The notes below the pieces were generated by a model that worked only from the letters and a program-made list of their open reading frames with translations, searched no databases and had not been told where the DNA came from. Below are positions 52,537 to 59,289 of a stretch of DNA of 64,000 bases, piece after piece. A program made the position numbers and the translations under genes. Every line of letters begins with the position of its first letter. The first letter of the stretch is position 1. This DNA is from Flavobacteriales bacterium. Lineage in GTDB: Bacteria > Bacteroidota > Bacteroidia > Flavobacteriales_D > Sanyastnellaceae. The DNA lies in contig JAKVAX010000008.1 in the NCBI GenBank assembly GCA_022447625.1, forward strand, positions 88,522 through 152,521, given 5' to 3'.

Positions 52537-55500
52537 ATGAGATTCTTATCCACCCTCCTCGTAGCAATTTTGCTATGTAGTTCGCTTTATTCTCAAAAAT
52601 TATGTGGCTTCGATCCACTGATGGAGATGTTGCATACCCATGAAGGGGATCAGCAGCAGCTTATCGACATGAATTACCAAATCTTGGAACGTTCGCTCCA
52701 GTTATCTGATGCGGAACGCGATGGCGAATATGTCATTCCATGTGTGGTGCATGTCATCCATGAGAATGGACCAGAGAACCTTTCTGACCTTCAAATTGAA
52801 ACGGCGATTGAGCATTTGAATGCGGCCTTTGCCAATGAAGAAGGTCCATTTGGGAACCCCGATGGAATTCCGGTTCCGATTCGTTTTTGTTTGGCTGGGA
52901 CGGATCCAAACGGTGAGTTTACTACCGGGATCAATCGAGTAGAAGATCCATTGACAGACATGTTGGTGCCTTCGCAAGACCTTGACCTGAAAGACCTGAG
53001 CCGTTGGAATCCAGAACAGTATTTGAATATCTGGCTGGTGAAGCAAATCACGCGTGAAGAGAATAACTCCGGTGTGGTCGGTTACGCGACCTTCCCGGAT
53101 GCGCATGGAATGGATATCGACGGCATCGTGTGTGAGGCGGAATTCTTCGGAACGCCACAGGAAGATTACAGTAAGGTGCACATTCACGAGATCGGACATT
53201 ACCTAGGACTCTACCACACCTTCCAAGATCTTTGTCCGAACGACGATTGCCAAACCAGCGGCGATTGGGTTTGTGATACCCCGCCAGACCAAGTGGGCTT
53301 CAACTACTTCTGTTACGACGGTACGAACAGCTGTACTACCGATGAAGATGATACTTCTGAGAATAATCCATTCCGCGCGGTGGAGCTTGGCGGACTAGGA
53401 GATCAGCTCGATGAGGCCGACAATTACATGGACTACACCAACCTCTACTGCTTCAATCAATTTACACAAGGACAAAGCGATCGCATGGTCGCGGCGTTGC
53501 TCGAGGTGCGTTCTTCTTTGCTTGACGGTGACCGTTGTTCAACCCCTTGTGAGACGCCTTTCCCGGCTGAGATTTTGGCTGGAAGTACCGAGTTGGAAGT
53601 GGGTGACAATGAGCCATTCGTATTGGATGCCACAGACTTTACCGGCATCAATTGGTACATCGATAATGAGTTTGTTTCTGATGAGACGACCTTCATTTTT
53701 GACGCTAGCGCGGAAGGGGAATTCGAATTGGCGGCAGAGGTCTTCAATGATGAGCCGGGATGTACCCAAGAGTTCGAGTATCTCATAACAGTGACCTGCG
53801 GGGTTTCTGCAGTGTTCTCCGGAGAAGGAGGAACATGGCCGGTGGGAACCACCTTGGAATTCGTGAACGATTCTGAAGGAGTCACAGAATATACCTGGAC
53901 GATCAATGGAGAAGAAGTAGGGTCCGAAGCGACGTTGAACTATACCTTCGATCAAGGCGGTGTTTTCACCATTCAATTGGACGTCACCAATGGACTTTGC
54001 ATCGATGCCTATGTGTTGAATGTCGCGATTGGGAATTGCGCTACCGGACGTGAAGCCAACGTTTGGTACTTCCAGAACAGCTCTGAGAATTTCTTTGGTC
54101 TGGACTTTAACCCCGGAGAAGACTTCCTTATTGAAGAGCAACCACCATTGCCTGGTCCACTCGGGCATAACAAATCAACCTTCTGTGATGGCGCAGGGAA
54201 TCTGATGTACTCTACCAACGGTGAAGCCATATTTGATCCAGAAGGAAATGAGATTCAAAATGGCGGCGGCTTGCTTTCGAACCAATCGTCACACTGGGGT
54301 TCGGTGTTTATCCGTAAACCAGGATCTGATACAGAGATCTATCTCTTTACCTGCGATTCAGAAGAGAACAACTTCGCGAACGGTATTCGTTACCATGTGA
54401 TCGACGAGACGCTGAATGGGGGCTTAGGCGGAGTGATTGAGGGACAGAAGAACATTTTAATAGAGACGAACGACTGGGAGAGCATTACCACCATTCGTCA
54501 CTGTAATCTCGTCGACTTCTGGGTGGCGTTCTACGATGGTGAAGACAATACCATCAAGAGTTACCTGGTCAATGAAAACGGTGTAGCGGATACGCCGGTG
54601 GTGTCTGATGTGCCTGTCTTCCCGATTGATCAGGGCTACATTTATCCACTGAAGGCGAATGGACCTGGTGACTTGCTGTTGCAAGGTCCGGCTGTCTATA
54701 ATTTTGACCCCTCAACGGGAGAAGCAGAACATGTGTTCACCTTTGATACTGAACTGGTCTTTTCGTACGCCCTTTCTTTGAGTGGAACAAAGGCCTACTT
54801 CCAGATTGGAGACATATTTATTGACTTGTTCCAAGCTGATCTCAGCTTACCTCTGGATCAATGGCAAGAGTCGCTCACGGTAATTGATGAACTGAGTGCA
54901 ACTGATTTAGGTATCGGTATGTCTTTAGGTTCTGACGGTAAAATCTATCAAGAAGAAACCTTCGGTGGGTGGCTCTCGATTATCGAGAACCCTGATGCGC
55001 CAGCGAATGAAGTCATCTTCAATGACAATGCGGAGTTTATCGAAGGAACGGTGAATGGATTCGCCAACTTCCACCACGGATATATCTACGGACCCCAGTT
55101 GTTTGTCGAAGGAGAAGAAACGGTTTGTGCCGGTGTGACCGAAAGCTACAATGTATTCGCACCTGACTGTGTGACCTCACCAATTACGTGGAGCATCGAA
55201 GGGGATGCATCCTTTATGGAAACAGCGCCAGGTATGGTGGATGTCACATTCAACAGCGAAGGAGAAATTGCCCTAGTGGCTGAAGTAGAACTGTTCTGTG
55301 GTGCCATCATTGACACTACCTACATCTCGGTGGGCGCCGCGATTGATCTTGATTTAGGTCCTGATATGTCGTTGTGTGCTGATGGAAGCACCGTCACACG
55401 TGACGCAGGCCCAGGATTCGAAAGCTATGAGTGGCAAGATGGAAGTGAGGAACAAACCTTCGAAGTTAACGCCACAGGAATCTACACGTGTACTGTTTCC

Positions 55501-56013
55501 AATGGTGTTTGTGAGGTCACTGATGAAATTGCGTTTGAAGCCTTTATCGATCCTGTGATTGATCTTGGTCCAGACCAAGACATTTGCGAAGAAGCCATCG
55601 TGCTCAACGCGGGCAATGATTTCCTAGACTACGTCTGGCAAGACGGCTGGACAGGTCCGACCTATACAGTCTACGAAGCTGGAACCTACTGGGTCACCAC
55701 CAGCACTCCATGTTTCGCAACAGACACGGTGGTGGTCACAGACTGTGGTATCATCATCAACAACATCGGAGAACAACTCGCGTCGCTAGACCTTCTTTCT
55801 CCGAACCCAGTATCACAGCACCTCAACGTAAGCCTAGGCACCCCTGCAGACTTTATCCGCATCCACGACACCCAAGGACGATTGGTGTTCGAAGAATCAG
55901 TCAATTCAAGAACGCAGCTCACAGTTGATTTGGCTTCGTTGGCTCCGGGAATTTATTCTGTAACGATCGGTGATGGAGAAGAGCGGAGAGTGCATCGAGT
56001 GGTGAAGGAATAG
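52537..56013 (+). CDS. Secreted M43 (pappalysin-like) metalloprotease with PKD and T9SS domains
   Basis: 1158 residues. Signal peptide 1-19. A propeptide-like region is followed by the M43 catalytic domain (about 70-330) with the zinc motif HEIGHYLGLYH (near residue 215) and the Met-turn in ADNYMDYTN. PKD-like modules come next (YTWTINGEEVGSEATLNYTF), a beta-propeller-like central region (500-820), two Ig-like modules (for example GPGFESYEWQDGSEEQTFEV) and a C-terminal T9SS type A sorting domain (LLSPNPVSQHLNVSLG, DTQGRLVFEE, GIYSVTIG). A secreted protease, probably surface-released. One 13-mer copy (53703-53715) encodes ASAE within the linker after the catalytic domain. Confidence 0.92.
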   Translation: MRFLSTLLVAILLCSSLYSQKLCGFDPLMEMLHTHEGDQQQLIDMNYQILERSLQLSDAERDGEYVIPCVVHVIHENGPENLSDLQIETAIEHLNAAFANEEGPFGNPDGIPVPIRFCLAGTDPNGEFTTGINRVEDPLTDMLVPSQDLDLKDLSRWNPEQYLNIWLVKQITREENNSGVVGYATFPDAHGMDIDGIVCEAEFFGTPQEDYSKVHIHEIGHYLGLYHTFQDLCPNDDCQTSGDWVCDTPPDQVGFNYFCYDGTNSCTTDEDDTSENNPFRAVELGGLGDQLDEADNYMDYTNLYCFNQFTQGQSDRMVAALLEVRSSLLDGDRCSTPCETPFPAEILAGSTELEVGDNEPFVLDATDFTGINWYIDNEFVSDETTFIFDASAEGEFELAAEVFNDEPGCTQEFEYLITVTCGVSAVFSGEGGTWPVGTTLEFVNDSEGVTEYTWTINGEEVGSEATLNYTFDQGGVFTIQLDVTNGLCIDAYVLNVAIGNCATGREANVWYFQNSSENFFGLDFNPGEDFLIEEQPPLPGPLGHNKSTFCDGAGNLMYSTNGEAIFDPEGNEIQNGGGLLSNQSSHWGSVFIRKPGSDTEIYLFTCDSEENNFANGIRYHVIDETLNGGLGGVIEGQKNILIETNDWESITTIRHCNLVDFWVAFYDGEDNTIKSYLVNENGVADTPVVSDVPVFPIDQGYIYPLKANGPGDLLLQGPAVYNFDPSTGEAEHVFTFDTELVFSYALSLSGTKAYFQIGDIFIDLFQADLSLPLDQWQESLTVIDELSATDLGIGMSLGSDGKIYQEETFGGWLSIIENPDAPANEVIFNDNAEFIEGTVNGFANFHHGYIYGPQLFVEGEETVCAGVTESYNVFAPDCVTSPITWSIEGDASFMETAPGMVDVTFNSEGEIALVAEVELFCGAIIDTTYISVGAAIDLDLGPDMSLCADGSTVTRDAGPGFESYEWQDGSEEQTFEVNATGIYTCTVSNGVCEVTDEIAFEAFIDPVIDLGPDQDICEEAIVLNAGNDFLDYVWQDGWTGPTYTVYEAGTYWVTTSTPCFATDTVVVTDCGIIINNIGEQLASLDLLSPNPVSQHLNVSLGTPADFIRIHDTQGRLVFEESVNSRTQLTVDLASLAPGIYSVTIGDGEERRVHRVVKE

Positions 56014-56066
56014 GGAAGGAATAATTATTAATGAATACCCCCGAGAGGGACGGATAAAATCCGTCC
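56011..56066. repeat. Heptad array followed by hairpin GGACGGAT-N3-ATCCGTCC
   Basis: Units TAGGGAA, GGAATAA, TTATTAA, TGAATAC at 56011-56038, starting inside the M43 stop codon, followed by a perfect 8-bp hairpin GGACGGAT-AAA-ATCCGTCC at 56048-56066. The hairpin family recurs at 62146, 62333, 63750 and 63925. Confidence 0.7.
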
Positions 56067-56170
56067 TATTCAAATTATTCAACGCAGACCGAAAGCATTC
56101 TGAATGGTCTATCAGTTCCTTCCAATCCAAGAGTGGCACAATATACATACACCTGTATATATCTCCGTGT

Positions 56171-56178
56171 TATCTTTG
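56171..56178 (+). promoter_or_regulatory. -7 promoter box TATCTTTG for the response-regulator gene
   Basis: Perfect TAnnTTTG, 20 nt before the TTG start at 56198. It supports a short-leader transcript for the small receiver gene. Confidence 0.55.
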
Positions 56179-56197
56179 CGTCGCTCAACAACCACAT

Positions 56198-56557
56198 TTG
56201 AAGCTACGCATACTGTACATTGAAGATGAAGAGACCAACCGTCTCATCGTCAAAGCGGCCCTTCGTCGCGACTACGATGTTGAAACGGTGGGATCTATCG
56301 CCCAGGCGAAATCAGTCATGGGTCAAGGCGATGTACACCTCGTTATTTCCGATTTGATGTTGCAAAAAGAGCTCGGCTTAGATTTTATCAAAGAGCTCAA
56401 ATCAACACATCCAGACATCCCCGTCATCCTCCTCAGCGGCTACGTGGACCCCGTAGTCATCCCAGAACTCATCGAGAAAGGACATGTAGATTACTTCATT
56501 CCTAAATCTTATCAGATGGAGGAGTTGGAGGCGATGGTGCGGGTTGCGCTTAATTAG
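56198..56557 (+). CDS. Single-domain response regulator
   Basis: 119 residues, receiver domain only. The acidic pocket is in LYIEDEETNRL, the phospho-acceptor Asp in HLVISDLMLQKELG, the Ser in ILLSGYVDP and the Lys in FIPKSYQ. The frame begins at a TTG (Leu read as Met); no in-frame ATG gives a complete beta-1, so the TTG start is likely. It has no output domain, like CheY or Spo0F types. No kinase is adjacent. The 184-bp gap before it holds repeats and a promoter. Confidence 0.88.
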   Translation: MKLRILYIEDEETNRLIVKAALRRDYDVETVGSIAQAKSVMGQGDVHLVISDLMLQKELGLDFIKELKSTHPDIPVILLSGYVDPVVIPELIEKGHVDYFIPKSYQMEELEAMVRVALN

Positions 56558-56653
56558 GGCCCTGAATTATTCAAGATGCTCCCAATGTTCAGCGCATAAA
56601 TGCGCCGCTAAAGGACTGGAGGAAGTGTAGTTGATGATCTTGTTTTTTAATTA

Positions 56654-56723
56654 AATCATTCCGCGAATGCGGAATGCCATTTGACCCTGTGCGATTCCGT
56701 AGAGATTGCCTCGTAGGCAACCC
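56654..56723. repeat. 70-bp direct repeat, left copy
   Basis: Aligns without gaps to 57011-57080 (offset 357 bp, about nine mismatches of 70). It begins with the inverted repeat ATTCCGC...GCGGAAT and ends in a relative of the GGATTGCCT hairpin. A small hairpin GCGCAT-AA-ATGCGC (56592-56605) lies upstream. Confidence 0.75.
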
Positions 56724-56765
56724 GATACCTCAGGCCATTCAATATTCTGGCGCAATCAATTTTTT

Positions 56766-56996
56766 CTAGAGGTTTTTTCGAATTAACCAGACCCAATTGA
56801 AAACCATGGCAATTCCCAATGCTGAAAGAGGTAGGGCGATGCAATTCGCAACGATCCCAGCAGTCCCGGTCAGTTCGGTATCTCCAAGTCTAAAAGAACC
56901 GTTTCCATTTGCAATTAGAATCGTATTCATCAGGAAAAACGGTGTCAGAATCAACAACGTAATGATAAAGGTCTTCTTGAATGGATCTTTCTTCAT
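56766..56996 (-). CDS. Small membrane protein inside a direct-repeat bracket
   Basis: 76 residues from the ATG at 56996 (MKKDPFKKTFIITLLILTPF); the frame extends 27 codons upstream into the repeat, which I reject. Two membrane segments (residues 9-27 and 50-71) with a short loop (NGNGSFRLGDTELTGTAG). No family recognised. It lies between the 70-bp direct repeats at 56654 and 57011. Confidence 0.6.
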   Translation of the reverse strand: MKKDPFKKTFIITLLILTPFFLMNTILIANGNGSFRLGDTELTGTAGIVANCIALPLSALGIAMVFNWVWLIRKNL

Positions 56997-57010
56997 CTCG
57001 AATGGAAGGT

Positions 57011-57080
57011 AATCATTCCGCGAATGCGGAATGCCATTTGGACTTGCGTGATTCTGTAGGGATTGCCTCGCAGGCAATCC
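57011..57080. repeat. 70-bp direct repeat, right copy
   Basis: Partner of 56654-56723. The end of this copy forms a perfect hairpin GGATTGCCT-CGC-AGGCAATCC (57060-57080). Confidence 0.75.
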
Positions 57081-57128
57081 GCTCCTGCGAGTTTGGACAA
57101 TGAACAGAGAAGCCTCTTACGACAGGAG

Positions 57129-57210
57129 GAATAATAAATAATGATTAGTAATTAATGAATAATAAACTGAGTGTGAGTGTCAAGTTACAGCATACTGCCT
57201 ACCGCCTAGA
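57129..57210. repeat. Heptad arrays in the gap before murB stop
   Basis: GAATAAT, AAATAAT, GATTAGT, AATTAAT, GAATAAT at 57129-57163; then GCATACT, GCCTACC, GCCTAGA at 57190-57210, whose end touches the murB stop at 57206. Two unrelated sequences with the same 7-bp period. Confidence 0.7.
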
Positions 57211-58225
57211 GAATGTTTACCTCACGCTCCAGCTTCACCCCAAACTTCTCCTCCACATCCTTCAATATCCGCTTGCTTAGGTCGAAGATCTCTCTTCCGT
57301 GTGCGTTGCCGTGGTTGACGAGGACGAGCGCCTGACGGTCATGAACACCGAAGTCGCCTTCGCGGAAACCTTTCCAGCCACTTTGGTCGATGAGCCAGCC
57401 AGCGGCGAGTTTAACTTTTCCTTTCGAAGCAGGGTAGTTCGGGAGCTCTGGATGCTTTTCCGCGATAGCGTTAAAAGTATCTTGATCAACCACCGGATTC
57501 TTGAAGAAAGAACCTGCATTCCCAATTTCTTTCGGATCTGGAAGCTTGCTTTGGCGAATGGCGATCACCGCATCGGCAACAGCACGAAGGGAAAGATCAC
57601 TTACGCCTTGCTTCTCTAGTTCTTGTTGGATGGCACCGTAACTGGTGTTGAAATCGGGTTGCTTGCGCAACTTGTACTGGACGTAGCAAATGACATATTG
57701 CCCCTTAAACTTCCGCTTGAATACACTTTCGCGGTAACCGAACTGACAGTCGCGTTGATCAAATTGATGGAGTTCGCCGGTAGGCAAATGCACCGCAATC
57801 AAATGATCAAAGACCGATTCAATCTCAATCCCATAAGCCCCAATATTCTGCATCGGACTGGCACCCACCATCCCTGGAATCAAGGCGAGGTTCTCAACCC
57901 CAGCCCATCCCTCAGAAATGCACTTCTCTACAAGGTCATGCCACACCTCACCCGCACCCGCGCGGACATAAAAGTGGTGGTCATCTTCCCCCACCAAATC
58001 AATCCCAGTAATGCGATTCAATAGCACCAATCCACGAACATCCTTCGTAAACAACACATTGCTCCCTCCTCCAAGTATGGTCAACTTCAACTGCTCCGCA
58101 GACGCATGCTCAGAAAGCTCAATAACGTCTTCGATGGTTCCAGCCTCAGCCAAAAACTCGGCCGTCGCAGAAGTACCAAACGTATGAAAAGGCTGAAGGT
58201 CGTGGGATGGTTTGATTTTGGGCAT
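57206..58225 (-). CDS. murB: UDP-N-acetylenolpyruvoylglucosamine reductase
   Basis: NADPH/FAD enzyme reducing UDP-GlcNAc-enolpyruvate to UDP-MurNAc in peptidoglycan synthesis. Motifs: HTFGTSATAEFLAEAG, LGGGSNVLFTKDV, GAGEVWHDLVEKCISEGWAGVENLALIPGMVGASPMQNIGAYG, then FGYRESVFKRKFK (catalytic Tyr/Ser region), GNAGSFFKNPVV and LAAGWLIDQSGWKG. 339 residues from the ATG at 58225; the in-frame TTG two codons earlier is less likely. The architecture is type I MurB (E. coli-like). One 13-mer copy (57458-57470) encodes AIAE. Confidence 0.96.
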   Translation of the reverse strand: MPKIKPSHDLQPFHTFGTSATAEFLAEAGTIEDVIELSEHASAEQLKLTILGGGSNVLFTKDVRGLVLLNRITGIDLVGEDDHHFYVRAGAGEVWHDLVEKCISEGWAGVENLALIPGMVGASPMQNIGAYGIEIESVFDHLIAVHLPTGELHQFDQRDCQFGYRESVFKRKFKGQYVICYVQYKLRKQPDFNTSYGAIQQELEKQGVSDLSLRAVADAVIAIRQSKLPDPKEIGNAGSFFKNPVVDQDTFNAIAEKHPELPNYPASKGKVKLAAGWLIDQSGWKGFREGDFGVHDRQALVLVNHGNAHGREIFDLSKRILKDVEEKFGVKLEREVNIL

Positions 58226-58240
58226 GCGCAAATGTACTCT

Positions 58241-58275
58241 GAAACTATAATCGATAAACTATAATCTATAACTAC
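58241..58275. repeat. Five-unit A/T-rich heptad array
   Basis: GAAACTA, TAATCGA, TAAACTA, TAATCTA, TAACTAC in one phase, between the divergently arranged murB and the small gene's stop. Confidence 0.7.
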
Positions 58276-58294
58276 TTCTCTGGCTCAAAGCGCA

Positions 58295-58316
58295 CCTCCC
58301 CTTTGCAAAGGGGAGG
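58295..58316. repeat. Perfect 22-bp palindrome CCTCCCCTTTG / CAAAGGGGAGG
   Basis: Same family as 35045-35065. It is flanked on the right by CCGGGAGGGGTC, matching the left flank at 35035-35044 as an inverted copy. Confidence 0.75.
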
Positions 58317-58327
58317 CCGGGAGGGGT

Positions 58328-58576
58328 CTAAATCCTGCTCTTCAACTCCTTCACCAACCCCTCAAACTCCTCCTCACTCATCCGCTCATACCTCTCTACA
58401 TCCTCGATCAAATCCATAATCATATTGCGCTCAGGCAGAATCTTTGCCTCCAAGGTATATACCGTGTAGCGTGAACCTATTCGTTGGTATTCTGTCATAT
58501 GAGTATGACTGTCGACCCGGTAAAAGGAGTTGCCTCCTTTGAGTTGGCAGAAGATGGGGAACTGAATTTCGCTCAC
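58328..58576 (-). CDS. Conserved small protein of unknown function
   Basis: 82 residues from a GTG at 58576 (VSEIQFPIFCQLKGGNSFYRVD). The longer frame from 58636 would run over the neighbouring TPR gene's start and promoter, so I reject it. The sequence is amphipathic with the C-terminal half RNMIMDLIEDVERYERMSEEEFEGLVKELKSRI forming acidic helices. No family recognised. It is divergent from the TPR gene, with about 20 bp between the starts. Confidence 0.65.
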   Translation of the reverse strand: MSEIQFPIFCQLKGGNSFYRVDSHTHMTEYQRIGSRYTVYTLEAKILPERNMIMDLIEDVERYERMSEEEFEGLVKELKSRI

Positions 58577-58582
58577 AGCGTG

Positions 58583-58590
58583 TAATTTTG
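58583..58590 (+). promoter_or_regulatory. -7 promoter box TAATTTTG six bases before an ATG
   Basis: TAnnTTTG then CCAAAG and the ATG at 58597, another near-leaderless layout. The box overlaps the start region of the divergent small gene. Confidence 0.5.
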
Positions 58591-58596
58591 CCAAAG

Positions 58597-59289
58597 ATGG
58601 AGAATAAGCATTGGATAAACGGCACGAAGTTGTCACAAGACCGCAACTGGCAGGAAGCGCTGGTAGCTTTCGATCAAGCGATGAAAGAAGTGGGTGATCA
58701 TCCTGACCTCATTCATGACCGCGCAGTAGCTCTGTTTAACCTTGACCGCAAGCATGAAGCGATTGCAGAGCTGGATAAGGCACAACTACTTCAGCCCGAC
58801 TACAGCTACCGCTACTCTTCGCGCGCCTTTATGAAGGCAGCGATGAAGGATGTGCAAGGGGCCTTGGAAGATTACAAGAAGGCCATCGAGCTGGATCCGG
58901 AAGATGCCATTGCTTTGAACAACCTCGGCTTGCTGGAAGAACAGATGGGCTACTTCAAAGAAGCACAAGACCGCTACAAGGTGGCTGATGAGCTGATGGG
59001 GATTCTCAATGAGAATAACATTGATCCGGCGGATGTCGCGAAGGGTCGGGATCGGGCGGAGGATGAGAGTCCGGAGAGGAAGACACTGAGAGAGTTAGAA
59101 TCTGAACCCCTCTCGATCTCACCTTTGCAAGGGGAGACCGAGAGGGGTTCGGACCTAAATGAAGATGAGGGCTCGATTTTGAAAGAGGCGGGATCTGTAT
59201 TTAGATCACGTAGTTCTTTGAAGGAATTCTTCCGATTCATCAGGAACGGGTTTAAATTAGACGACCCGAACCAGGATGAACGTGAATAG
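58597..59289 (+). CDS. TPR-repeat protein with an embedded hairpin repeat
   Basis: 230 residues. Four TPR units in the first 130 residues (NGTKLSQDRNWQEALVAFDQAMKE, HDRAVALFNLDRKHEAIAELDKAQLL, RYSSRAFMKAAMKDVQGALEDYKKAIELDP, LNNLGLLEEQMGYFKEAQDRYKVADELM). The start at 58597 follows the -7 box. Residues 170-185 are encoded by a 47-bp palindromic repeat (59104-59150) and read SEPLSISPLQGETERGSD. A C-terminal amphipathic helix (LKEFFRFIRNGFKL) follows. It overlaps the next gene by 14 nt, so it is co-translated with the nuclease. Function otherwise unknown. Confidence 0.85.
   Translation: MENKHWINGTKLSQDRNWQEALVAFDQAMKEVGDHPDLIHDRAVALFNLDRKHEAIAELDKAQLLQPDYSYRYSSRAFMKAAMKDVQGALEDYKKAIELDPEDAIALNNLGLLEEQMGYFKEAQDRYKVADELMGILNENNIDPADVAKGRDRAEDESPERKTLRELESEPLSISPLQGETERGSDLNEDEGSILKEAGSVFRSRSSLKEFFRFIRNGFKLDDPNQDERE
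59104..59150. repeat. 47-bp hairpin element inside the TPR coding sequence
   Basis: 12-bp perfect outer stem (GAACCCCTCTCG at 59104-59115, CGAGAGGGGTTC at 59139-59150) and an inner 4-bp stem (TCTC / GAGA) around a loop containing CTTTGCAAGG. It is a relative of the intergenic palindromes at 35045 and 58295, here in frame. Confidence 0.75.
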
